Translations under genes and position numbers: made by a program | Source: an uncultured Aliiroseovarius sp. | GTDB lineage: Bacteria > Pseudomonadota > Alphaproteobacteria > Rhodobacterales > Rhodobacteraceae | Assembly: GCA_938023895.1 (NCBI GenBank) | Contig: CALJDH010000274.1 | Span: 1 to 5,878, forward strand | Direction: 5' to 3' | DNA length: 5,878 nt | Notes under the pieces: model-generated | Databases searched by the model: none | The model's input: only the letters and a program-made list of their open reading frames with translations | What the model was told of the DNA's origin: nothing | In this document: in pieces, positions 1 through 5,878 of the stretch | How the letters are laid out: each line of letters begins with the position of its first letter | Numbering within the stretch: position 1 is the first letter of the stretch

Positions 1-40
1 GCCTAGCCTGCCCGGCACGCAGGGTCAAGAAAACAACGGC

Positions 41-1117
41 TCAAAACGCAATATCGACCCAGACAAGCCGGTGACGGGACGCGGTTTCGACCGTTTGCGC
101 AAACGGATTGTCGGGCAGGGGCCAGATGACGCCGCTGTCCATGATGCGCAGTCGGGCGTCGGGCAGGACATAGCTGACCCGCAGGTTGCCCGGTTTCTGG
201 TCCGGCCAGTCGGCGGTATCCAGCGCCGGGTCGGCGCGATGGTCTGTGTCTGCGGCGGCTGCTCCCCCGGCGCTTTGCGGATGGAGGTCTTGGAGCTGCG
301 GGTGCTGTAGAAGCGTTTCGATTGCGTCGTGCCGACCGTCCCCATCCAGCGGGTCCAGATTGGCGTTTCCTGCGATCACCACGGGGGCGTCGGGGGGCGG
401 GAAGGGTAGAACGCCGTCCAGATACTTGGCCCAGAAGGTGACCTCGTCATGGTTTCGGCGGCCATTGCGATCTTCAGGGCCATCGAACACCGGCGTGTTG
501 GCGTGGAAGGTGAGCAGGTGGAACGGGCGCGCGTTTTCGGGCCGCATCTCGACATCCCAATGCGCCACGCTGCTCAGGCGCTGGACCGTCAGCGCCGCGG
601 GTGTGGGGAAGGGTGACTCGTCCGGGCCGGGCAGAAGTGCGCCGGGAAGGTCTTTCCACAGAAGGTCCGAGAAATCGCGCACATCCCCAATCGGAACGCG
701 TGACAGCACTGCCATCCCGCCTTCGCCGGTGTAGCGGCCATAGCTTTGCATGTCTTCGGGTTCGGCCAGCCGCCCGTCGCCATCCAGATCAAACCCGGTT
801 TCGATCCCGGTATTGGGCGCGGCGGCGAAACTGTGCGGCAACTGATGGTCCACGGATTTCAATACGTCCTGAAACGCGGCAAGCGCGTGGCCTTGTAAAT
901 CGTAGTCAAACCCCTGAAGCACCAGGACGTCCGGCTTGGCATGGGCAATCACCTGCGCCAATGCCACGATCTGCGGATCGTCTTTCAGGATGTCCCGCAA
1001 GAGCAGACCCGGCCCCTTTTTGCGAATGTCGGCGTGATAGGTCGCGATGCGCAACACCTCGGCCAGAGCAGTGCAGGGAACAAGCGCCAGCCACAACGCC
1101 AGAAGGGATCGTTTCAT
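41..1117 (-). CDS. Exported endonuclease/exonuclease/phosphatase (EEP)-family protein
   Basis: A 358-residue protein with an N-terminal signal peptide: two basic residues, a hydrophobic core, and a probable cleavage after ALA at residue 19. It should therefore act in the periplasm or outside the cell. The mature part resembles the EEP (DNase I-like) fold. It has an N-terminal strand LRIATY (22-27), LVLQGFDYD (65-73), an EF-hand-like calcium loop DLDGDGRLAEPE (110-121), GGMAVLSR (133-140), TFHANTPVFDGPEDRNGRRN (203-222, with the conserved His205), AGNANLDPLDGDG (249-261) and the C-terminal SRHRLVWVD (347-355). Several usual metal or catalytic positions differ from the classical family, so hydrolase activity and substrate are uncertain. 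The start at 1117 is chosen because a signal peptide begins there and its ATG overlaps the stop of the upstream gene (ATGA). The frame stays open to 1255, but that extension would bury the signal peptide. No Shine-Dalgarno is visible, which suggests translational coupling. Family assignment is fairly sure; function is not. Confidence 0.85.
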   Translation of the reverse strand: MKRSLLALWLALVPCTALAEVLRIATYHADIRKKGPGLLLRDILKDDPQIVALAQVIAHAKPDVLVLQGFDYDLQGHALAAFQDVLKSVDHQLPHSFAAAPNTGIETGFDLDGDGRLAEPEDMQSYGRYTGEGGMAVLSRVPIGDVRDFSDLLWKDLPGALLPGPDESPFPTPAALTVQRLSSVAHWDVEMRPENARPFHLLTFHANTPVFDGPEDRNGRRNHDEVTFWAKYLDGVLPFPPPDAPVVIAGNANLDPLDGDGRHDAIETLLQHPQLQDLHPQSAGGAAAADTDHRADPALDTADWPDQKPGNLRVSYVLPDARLRIMDSGVIWPLPDNPFAQTVETASRHRLVWVDIAF

Positions 1118-1956
1118 GCGGTGACAGGCTGTCCGTTGCGGGCCGGAGACCCGTTCTTTTCGCGCACCGCGCTGATCATGATGGCAACACGCTGCATCGC
1201 GATTCCGCGCATGAACAGGCTGGCGGGCAGGAAGGCCCACGCGGCAACGGTCCAAATGATCGTCTGGGTTTCGATCGTCTCGAACGTGTCAAACAGGGCT
1301 GCGGTTTCGACGACGATCATCGGGGTTAGGAACGGCAGCAAGAACCCAAGCGCAATGTTCCAGCGCGCGTCCCGCTTCAGACGGCGTACGATGTCGCCGC
1401 TGCGGGTCGGGCTGAACGTAGGCAGATTGACCCACAGGTTGAAGGTCTCTTGCCGGAAAAAGGGCCAGTTGGTCAGGCGCAGCGCGATCAGGAAAACCGC
1501 GACCGACAGAAGCGAGATCAGATAGCTCATCCCGGCAAAGGCGCGCAGTTGGACCAAATCCTTGAACGGGGCGTCTGCAGGCAGGATCGAGACCACCGCA
1601 TGCACAGGGCTATAGGGGAAATCAATCGCCTGTCCGATCAGAATGCCAATCGAGGTCAGAAACTCGACCGCGATCGACGGGTCGGTTTGCGAGCGGGCAA
1701 TGATCGACAGGCAGAGGATCGAGGCAAACAGCGACAGGAACCGGATACGGTTAAAGGGTGGGGCGTTCCGAAACTCGACAATGCTGGGATAGGTTGTTGC
1801 ATATTCGAATGTTGTCAGTGCGGCGGCGGCAAGCGCCAGAATAGCCACGACTTGCCCACCCTCGGTGCTAACTCCTGGAACCAGGACCGAAGGTGTTGCG
1901 ACCAACATCACCATAAGACCAGCGCGCAAGATGGCGCCGAACAATCGTCTAACCAT
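1114..1956 (-). CDS. Conserved-looking multi-pass inner-membrane protein of unknown function
   Basis: A 280-residue protein whose family I do not recognise. Hydrophobic segments lie near residues 6-28, 34-52, 70-88, 98-118 (weaker, perhaps re-entrant), 138-160, 200-222 and 231-250, giving six or seven membrane passes. A polar, basic stretch at about 161-198 (containing RRLKRDAR) is probably a cytoplasmic loop, and the C-terminal 25 residues are hydrophilic. No enzymatic or transporter motif is visible. The start at 1956 is chosen because a strong Shine-Dalgarno (GGAGGA) precedes it by 6 bases. The frame is open up to 2049, but the extra 31 residues are proline- and charge-rich and lack a comparable ribosome site. 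Its stop overlaps the start of the exported EEP-family gene by 4 bases, so the two are co-translated and may share a role at the cell envelope. It lies behind the leuD terminator and so probably has its own promoter. Confidence 0.8.
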   Translation of the reverse strand: MVRRLFGAILRAGLMVMLVATPSVLVPGVSTEGGQVVAILALAAAALTTFEYATTYPSIVEFRNAPPFNRIRFLSLFASILCLSIIARSQTDPSIAVEFLTSIGILIGQAIDFPYSPVHAVVSILPADAPFKDLVQLRAFAGMSYLISLLSVAVFLIALRLTNWPFFRQETFNLWVNLPTFSPTRSGDIVRRLKRDARWNIALGFLLPFLTPMIVVETAALFDTFETIETQTIIWTVAAWAFLPASLFMRGIAMQRVAIMISAVREKNGSPARNGQPVTA

Positions 1957-1962
1957 GCCTCT

Positions 1963-1968
1963 TCCTCC
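1963..1968 (-). promoter_or_regulatory. Strong Shine-Dalgarno of the membrane-protein gene
   Basis: On the minus strand the sequence GGAGGA sits 6 bases before the ATG at 1956. It decides in favour of that start over the upstream in-frame ATG at 2049. Confidence 0.75.
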
Positions 1969-2076
1969 GCTATACGGACGGTGCGGTTCGTGCCGCATCC
2001 TTGTTCCGCTGCTTGTCCCCTCGCCAGGGTCAAACCAGGGTGGTTTCATTCAGATTGCGCGGGAAATGCAGGGGGC

Positions 2077-2090
2077 CGCAAGGCCTTGCG
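2077..2090. repeat. Perfect 14-bp palindrome in the leuD / membrane-protein spacer
   Basis: CGCAAGGCCTTGCG is its own reverse complement over all 14 bases. It lies about 120 bases upstream of the membrane-protein start and about 70 bases past the leuD terminator. Being a gapless dyad without a T-tract, it fits a protein-binding site (operator) better than a terminator. A TTGACC box on the minus strand (2028-2033), between the palindrome and the gene, is a possible -35 element, but no convincing -10 follows. The rest of the spacer (1957-2157) shows no gene or other clear signal. The structure is seen directly; a regulatory role is inference, and a chance 7+7 palindrome in a window this size is not rare. 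Confidence 0.35.
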
Positions 2091-2157
2091 AACAATCCGA
2101 AGGAGATTTGCCCCAAAAACGCCACAAATGATGCCGGAATGCACCAAACAGGCATAT

Positions 2158-2187
2158 AAAAAGGGGCAATCCATTGGATCGCCCCTT
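2158..2187 (-). terminator. Rho-independent terminator of leuCD
   Basis: On the minus strand, starting 22 bases after the leuD stop, the RNA reads AAGGGGC (2187-2181), a single C-A mismatch, ATCC, a 3-base loop, GGAT, then GCCCCTT. This gives 7 plus 4 paired bases around one mismatch. Five T residues (2162-2158) close the stem and form the tail, followed by ATATGCC. It is a textbook intrinsic terminator facing away from leuD. It marks the end of the leuCD transcript and separates it from the membrane-protein/EEP pair. Confidence 0.88.
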
Positions 2188-2209
2188 ACTTCTAGTTGTT
2201 TTTGAGCGG

Positions 2210-2815
2210 TCAGACCCAGGGACGGGCCGCCGATGCCTTGGCTTCGAAAGCGTCGATCGAGGCTTTCTTTTCCATGGTCAGACCGATGTCATCGAGACCT
2301 TCCAGCAGGCAGTGCTTCTTGAACGCATCGACTTCGAAAGCAATAGTTTCACCGTCCGACGTGGTGATTTCCTGCGCTTCCAGATCCACGGTCATACGGG
2401 CGTTGGCGCCTTTTTCCGCGTCGGCCATCAGCACATCAACTTGTTCCTGCGGCAGGACGATCGGCAGAATGCCGTTCTTGAAGCAGTTGTTGAAGAAGAT
2501 GTCCGCGAAGCTGGTCGACACGACGCATTTGATGCCGAAATCTGCAATCGCCCAAGGAGCGTGCTCGCGCGACGAGCCACAGCCGAAGTTGTCACCAGCG
2601 ATCAGGATCTGGGTGTCGCGGTATTGCGGCTTGTTCAGCACGAAGTCTTCGATCTCGGTGCCGTCGCGGTTATAGCGCATCTCGTCAAACAGGTTCTTGC
2701 CAAAGCCCGTGCGGGCGATCGACTTCAGGAACACTTTCGGGATGATCATATCCGTGTCGATGTTCACCAGCGGCATAGGGGCCGCGATACCTTGGAGTTT
2801 TTCAAACTTTTCCAT
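2210..2815 (-). CDS. leuD: 3-isopropylmalate dehydratase, small subunit
   Basis: LeuD is the small (swivel-domain) subunit of isopropylmalate isomerase. With LeuC it converts 2-isopropylmalate to 3-isopropylmalate through 2-isopropylmaleate, the second step of leucine synthesis, in the cytoplasm. At 201 residues it matches the usual length of bacterial LeuD and appears complete. Family signatures visible are NIDTDMIIP (18-26), [18 protein letters not shown] (73-90), the substrate-binding swivel loop and most characteristic motif, and [18 protein letters not shown] (102-119). The ATG at 2815 lies 12 bases after the leuC stop, in the same frame. Its ribosome site AGAGGA (2828-2823) begins on the last base of the leuC TAA, so ribosomes ending leuC are delivered onto the leuD start, consistent with balanced production of the two subunits. 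The gene is followed by a strong terminator. Confidence 0.98.
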   Translation of the reverse strand: MEKFEKLQGIAAPMPLVNIDTDMIIPKVFLKSIARTGFGKNLFDEMRYNRDGTEIEDFVLNKPQYRDTQILIAGDNFGCGSSREHAPWAIADFGIKCVVSTSFADIFFNNCFKNGILPIVLPQEQVDVLMADAEKGANARMTVDLEAQEITTSDGETIAFEVDAFKKHCLLEGLDDIGLTMEKKASIDAFEAKASAARPWV

Positions 2816-2822
2816 TTTGCGG

Positions 2823-2828
2823 TCCTCT
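2823..2828 (-). promoter_or_regulatory. leuD Shine-Dalgarno fused to the leuC stop codon
   Basis: The minus strand reads TAAGAGGA: the last A of the leuC TAA is the first base of the AGAGGA ribosome site, with 7 bases to the leuD ATG. The arrangement supports tight leuC-leuD coupling. Confidence 0.7.
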
Positions 2829-4237
2829 TAGATCAGGTCACGAACGTCGGTCAGACGACCGGTCAGGGCGGCTGCGGCGGCCATTGCGGGCGACACCAGG
2901 TGGGTGCGGCCTTTATAGCCCTGACGACCTTCGAAGTTACGGTTCGAGGTCGAGGCACAGCGCTCGTTCTCGGACAGTTGGTCGGGGTTCATCGCCAGAC
3001 ACATGGAACACCCTGCCAGACGCCATTCGAAACCGGCCTCTTTGAAGATGTCGGCCAAGCCCTCTTCTTCCGCCTGTGCGCGGACCAGACCCGAACCGGG
3101 AACGACCATGGCGCGCATGCCGTCTTTGATCTTCTTGCCTTTGACCACATCGGCCACGGCGCGCAGATCTTCGATACGACCGTTGGTGCACGAACCGATG
3201 AACACGGTGTCGATTTCGATGTCGGTCAGCTTCTGGCCCGGGGTCAGACCCATATAGTCGATCGAGCGTGCAGCCGCGTCGACTTTGCCGCCTTCGAAAT
3301 CCGAGGGGCTGGGCACGACGCCAGAAATTGGCAGAACGTCCTCGGGCGAGGTGCCCCAGGTGACGACCGGCTCGATCTCTTCGCCTTTCAGCGTGACGAC
3401 CTTGTCGAAATGCGCGCCTTCGTCGGTGAAGAGCGTTTTCCAGTACTCCAGAGCCTGCTCGAACTGGCCACCTTTCGGGGCGTGCGGGCGGCCTTTGACG
3501 TATTCAAAGGTGGTCTCGTCGGGCGCAATCAGGCCGGCGCGGGCGCCGCCTTCGATGGCCATGTTACAGACGGTCATGCGACCTTCCATCGACAGATCGC
3601 GGATCGCTTCGCCGCAGTATTCGATGACATAGCCGGTGCCACCGCCGGTGCCGGTCTCGCCGATCACGGCCAACGTGATGTCTTTAGCGGTCACGCCCGG
3701 CTTCAGCTTGCCGGTGATTTCCACCTTCATGTTCTTGGACTTCTTCTGGATCAGCGTTTGCGTCGCCAGAACGTGCTCGACTTCCGAGGTGCCGATGCCG
3801 TGGGCCAGTGCGCCGAACGCACCGTGGGTTGCGGTGTGGCTGTCGCCGCACACAACGGTCATGCCGGGCAGGGTCCAGCCCTGTTCCGGGCCAACGATGT
3901 GCACGATGCCCTGACGGACGTCCGAGACCGGATAGTAATGCACGCCGAATTCTTTGGCGTTCTTGTCCAGTGCAGCCACCTGAATGCGGCTTTCTTCGGT
4001 CATCTGTGCCGGGTCTTCACGGCCCGCAGTGGTCGGCACGTTGTGGTCCGGCACGGCGATGGTTTTGTCCGGTGCGTGTACCTTGCGGCCCGCCATGCGC
4101 AGGCCTTCAAACGCCTGCGGGCTGGTCACTTCGTGGACCAGATGGCGGTCGATATACAAAAGGCAGGTGCCGTCTTCAGCTTCGTGGGCTACGTGGGCAT
4201 CCCAGATTTTATCATAGAGTGTCTTCGGGGCGGTCAT
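2828..4237 (-). CDS. leuC: 3-isopropylmalate dehydratase, large subunit
   Basis: LeuC is the large, iron-sulfur subunit of isopropylmalate isomerase, an aconitase-superfamily enzyme. It is cytoplasmic and works as a heterodimer with LeuD, encoded immediately downstream. The 469-residue length is close to the E. coli protein (466). Signatures visible are an N-terminal [11 protein letters not shown] (6-16), [19 protein letters not shown] (28-46), the substrate-site segment [20 protein letters not shown] (129-148), [14 protein letters not shown] (346-359) and [14 protein letters not shown] (408-421). Cys350, Cys410 and Cys413 are the three expected ligands of the [4Fe-4S] cluster. [10 protein letters not shown] (431-440) is also intact, so the enzyme should be active. 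The start at 4237 follows a Shine-Dalgarno GGAGAG (4247-4242) by 4 bases and gives the standard N-terminus. The gene is divergent from the MscS-type channel gene. The long open frame on the opposite strand is a codon-bias artefact. Confidence 0.98.
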   Translation of the reverse strand: MTAPKTLYDKIWDAHVAHEAEDGTCLLYIDRHLVHEVTSPQAFEGLRMAGRKVHAPDKTIAVPDHNVPTTAGREDPAQMTEESRIQVAALDKNAKEFGVHYYPVSDVRQGIVHIVGPEQGWTLPGMTVVCGDSHTATHGAFGALAHGIGTSEVEHVLATQTLIQKKSKNMKVEITGKLKPGVTAKDITLAVIGETGTGGGTGYVIEYCGEAIRDLSMEGRMTVCNMAIEGGARAGLIAPDETTFEYVKGRPHAPKGGQFEQALEYWKTLFTDEGAHFDKVVTLKGEEIEPVVTWGTSPEDVLPISGVVPSPSDFEGGKVDAAARSIDYMGLTPGQKLTDIEIDTVFIGSCTNGRIEDLRAVADVVKGKKIKDGMRAMVVPGSGLVRAQAEEEGLADIFKEAGFEWRLAGCSMCLAMNPDQLSENERCASTSNRNFEGRQGYKGRTHLVSPAMAAAAALTGRLTDVRDLI

Positions 4238-4308
4238 GTCGCTCTCCGTGGATGGTCAAAGGTGTGAAATGTGACAGGGATCATCGGCCCGAATACAGGC
4301 GATGAGCA

Positions 4309-4326
4309 GCCACCCGGACGGGTGGC
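4309..4326. repeat. GC-rich 7-bp hairpin in the probable leuC leader
   Basis: GCCACCC pairs fully with GGGTGGC around a 4-base loop (GTCC on the minus strand). No T-tract follows on either strand, so it is not an ordinary intrinsic terminator. If the TATAAG box at 4337-4332 were the leuC -10, this hairpin would sit at the very 5' end of the mRNA, where such structures can protect transcripts. That role is inference. Confidence 0.4.
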
Positions 4327-4504
4327 GACAGCTTATAGTCGGGCGAGCACAGCATTCTGGGCGCCGAAGAAGCGCCACGGCAAGAACGCGTGGTCATCCA
4401 TGTCAAAAATCCGAGTCATGGCGCTGAGATAACCGTTCCCGCCCTTCAGGGCAAGGGGAGAGGCTCTGGACCTTCCGCATGGGACCATGCCATGCTGCCA
4501 AAAA

Positions 4505-4509
4505 GGAGG
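4505..4509 (+). promoter_or_regulatory. Shine-Dalgarno of the MscS-type channel gene
   Basis: AAAAGGAGG followed by GGGA precedes the ATG at 4514, with 4 bases between GGAGG and the start. It fixes the start at 4514 rather than the in-frame ATG at 4487, which has no ribosome site. Confidence 0.75.
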
Positions 4510-4513
4510 GGGA

Positions 4514-5872
4514 ATGGAGCAGGATCCCGCAGCAGAGGTCAAACCGGACACGCCCGCAGAAGGGGCGGGGCCGTCCCTTACAGAACAGCTTTGGTCGCTG
4601 TGGGAAGACGGCGGAGACTTCGTGATCAGCCTTGGCCAGACATGGCGCCTGTATCAGGTTCTGATCATGCTGGGATTGGCGGCAACGGCTTTTATCATCT
4701 CCCGGCTTCTGCTTCCCAAGGTCGAAACGTGGCTGCGTGCCCGTGAAGGGTGGTCCAAACGCAAGCTGCGCTTTGCCATCCACCTACGCAATCGCATCGC
4801 AATGATGACCTATATCGTGTTGTCATGGGGCACCGTGTCCGTGATGCGTGAAGTTACATGGCCGTCCCGCAGCTATCTGATCGCGCTTGTGGCCACGATG
4901 GTTACGGCGTGGCTGCTGGTTGGCCTTGCTGCCTTTGTGATCGAGAACCGCCCCCTGCGCCGCATGGCCATGTGGGGCATGTGGATCTATGTGACGCTGT
5001 ACTTCCTTGGCGTCACCGAAGAAACCGCCAGCGTTCTGGACAACCTGGCACTGGAAGTCGGGGACTTCCGGGTTTCGCTTTGGACCATCCTGCGTGTGGC
5101 GGTCATCCTTGGCATCCTCTTTGCGTTGGCGCGTATGCTCAGTCGCGGGACCGCCGCGCGTATTCAGGATAACGAGGATATCTCGCCCTCGATGAAGGTG
5201 CTGGCGGTCAAGTTCCTGCAGATGGGGCTTTATGGTGCCGCGTTCTTTATCGCGCTGAAAGCAGTGGGTGTGGATCTGACCGGGCTTGCCTTCCTGTCGG
5301 GTGCGATCGGTCTGGGCCTTGGTTTTGGCCTTCAGAAAGTCGTCTCGAACCTTGTGTCCGGGGTGATCATCCTGCTGGACAAGTCGATCAAGCCCGGCGA
5401 CGTGATCAGCCTTGGCGACACGTTTGGTTGGATCGAACAACTGGGCGCGCGCTATGTGTCCGTGGTGACGCGCGATGGGCGCGAATACCTGATCCCGAAC
5501 GAGGACCTGATCACCGGGCAGGTGGTCAACTGGTCCCACACCAACGCCTTCGTGCGCTTGGATATCTTCTTTGGCACGGCCTATGGCGACGATCCCCATC
5601 AGGTGCGCAAAATCGCGATCGAGGCTGCGCGCAGCGTGGACCGCGTGCTCAGTTTCCGCCCGCCTGTCTGTCATATCGTGGGCTTCGGGGACAGTTCAGT
5701 TGATTATATCCTGCGCTTCTGGATCGACGATCCGTCTGGCGGGCTGACCAACATTCGTGGCAATGTCTATCTAGCGCTGTGGGATGCGTTCCACGAGCAC
5801 GGCATCTCGATTCCGTTCCCACAACGCGAAGTGCGGATGCTGGAAGATGCGGGCCCCAATATCGATCCGTGA
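4514..5872 (+). CDS. MscS-family mechanosensitive ion channel, extended form
   Basis: A 452-residue inner-membrane protein of the small-conductance mechanosensitive channel family, which opens under membrane tension to release solutes on hypo-osmotic shock. It is longer than E. coli MscS (286 residues) because of extra N-terminal membrane passes. After a polar N-terminus (1-40), hydrophobic segments lie near 46-67, 94-112, 120-143, 151-167, 187-207 and 231-251. The pore-lining TM3 follows at about 255-290, with the glycine-rich GAIGLGLGFGLQKVVSNL (263-280). The beta domain follows, with IKPGDVISLGDTFGWIEQLG (292-311), REYLIPNEDLITGQVVNW (323-340) and a C-terminal alpha/beta part ending near GISIPFPQREV (430-440). 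Aligning the conserved Gln (274) to E. coli Gln112 places Leu267 at the Leu105 gate position, Phe271 at Leu109 and Lys275 at the Gly113 hinge. It is complete, with TGA at 5870-5872, 6 bases from the window end, so its terminator is not visible. The family is sure; the subtype is not, so no symbol is given. Confidence 0.94.
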   Translation: MEQDPAAEVKPDTPAEGAGPSLTEQLWSLWEDGGDFVISLGQTWRLYQVLIMLGLAATAFIISRLLLPKVETWLRAREGWSKRKLRFAIHLRNRIAMMTYIVLSWGTVSVMREVTWPSRSYLIALVATMVTAWLLVGLAAFVIENRPLRRMAMWGMWIYVTLYFLGVTEETASVLDNLALEVGDFRVSLWTILRVAVILGILFALARMLSRGTAARIQDNEDISPSMKVLAVKFLQMGLYGAAFFIALKAVGVDLTGLAFLSGAIGLGLGFGLQKVVSNLVSGVIILLDKSIKPGDVISLGDTFGWIEQLGARYVSVVTRDGREYLIPNEDLITGQVVNWSHTNAFVRLDIFFGTAYGDDPHQVRKIAIEAARSVDRVLSFRPPVCHIVGFGDSSVDYILRFWIDDPSGGLTNIRGNVYLALWDAFHEHGISIPFPQREVRMLEDAGPNIDP

Positions 5873-5878
5873 CCTGTT

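Larger units (their letters stand above)
4238..4513. promoter_or_regulatory. Divergent intergenic region between leuC and the MscS-type gene
   Basis: This 276-base region must hold the promoters of leuC (leftward) and the channel gene (rightward). On the leuC side there is a perfect TTGACA (4406-4401) with only a poor -10 (TTGCCG) at the expected spacing, and a TATAAG (4337-4332) whose -35 is poor, so the leuC promoter cannot be fixed. A compact GC-rich hairpin (4309-4326) lies in the probable leuC leader. A 28-codon minus-strand ORF (4419-4333) with no Shine-Dalgarno ends 6 bases before it. Smaller inverted repeats at 4360-4376 and 4375-4393 share two bases. A 6+6 inverted repeat (4477-4490) lies just upstream of the channel gene. 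No convincing rightward promoter is visible. No leucine-codon run and no T-tailed hairpin suggest a classical attenuator. Confidence 0.45.

Noticed and set aside
7..23. Small hairpin (5-bp stem, 7-base loop) beyond the EEP stop codon
   Set aside because: The stem is short and no T-tract follows within the window, so it cannot be called a terminator.
186..734. Plus-strand open frames over the EEP gene and others over the membrane-protein and channel genes
   Set aside because: They are Arg/Ser/Pro-rich shadow frames opposite, or in another frame of, well-supported genes, without ribosome sites or recognisable domains.
1058..1117. Lipoprotein signal (Cys15) in the EEP protein
   Set aside because: The Cys is preceded by LVP, which does not fit the lipobox. 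The ALA site at residues 17-19 fits ordinary signal peptidase better.
1118..1255. N-terminal extension of the EEP protein to an ATG at 1255
   Set aside because: It would place 46 Cys/Arg/His-rich residues before a clear signal peptide, and it lies fully inside the membrane-protein gene.
41..1956. Membrane protein plus nuclease-like protein as a new defence system
   Set aside because: The nuclease-like partner carries an export signal, so it would not meet cytoplasmic phage DNA. The setting is core metabolism with no mobile-element or defence genes nearby.
1957..2049. Extension of the membrane protein to the ATG at 2049
   Set aside because: The extra residues look non-coding (Pro/Gly/charged), and the internal ATG at 1956 has a strong, well-spaced Shine-Dalgarno.
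2174..4267. A 697-codon plus-strand open frame across leuC and leuD
   Set aside because: It is the exact antisense register of two certain genes, its protein is rich in His/Arg/Asp/Phe as expected for a mirrored frame, and no ribosome site or family resemblance is seen.
4487..4513. Earlier start for the channel gene at 4487
   Set aside because: It lacks a ribosome site, and the sequence between 4487 and 4513 contains the Shine-Dalgarno of the better start at 4514.
4333..4551. 72-codon minus-strand ORF overlapping the start of the channel gene
   Set aside because: The upstream half is antisense to the channel gene and its ribosome site, and no Shine-Dalgarno is present. Only the last 28 codons are kept as a speculative leader.

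Overview
The window looks like a stretch of chromosome from an alphaproteobacterium, most likely a Rhodobacteraceae (Roseobacter-type) species. This is inferred from the moderately high GC content, the codon use, and the character of the LeuC, LeuD, MscS-like and secreted EEP-family proteins. No 16S rRNA or other decisive marker is present.

Layout. Four genes lie on the minus strand and one on the plus strand. Reading the minus strand from right to left: leuC (4237 to 2828) and leuD (2815 to 2210) encode the two subunits of isopropylmalate isomerase. They are 12 bases apart and end at a clear intrinsic terminator (2158-2187). A spacer of about 200 bases follows, holding a perfect 14-bp palindrome. 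Next come an unrecognised multi-pass membrane protein (1956 to 1114) and an exported endonuclease/exonuclease/phosphatase (EEP)-fold protein (1117 to 41). These two overlap by 4 bases (ATGA), and the second has no visible Shine-Dalgarno of its own, so it is probably translated by coupling. On the plus strand, divergent from leuC across 276 bases, is a large MscS-type mechanosensitive channel gene (4514 to 5872).

How the genes work together. leuC and leuD form one metabolic operon of the leucine pathway. The membrane protein and EEP protein form a separate two-gene unit behind the leuD terminator, and no metabolic link to leucine synthesis can be seen. The channel gene is independent and acts in osmotic protection.

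Overall assessment. This is largely ordinary core chromosome, with no sign of a mobile element, CRISPR array, RNA gene or new system. The points most worth a second look are the EEP protein's departures from the classical catalytic motifs, its coupling to an unknown membrane protein, the palindrome upstream of that pair, and the hairpin-rich leader with a 28-codon ORF upstream of leuC.
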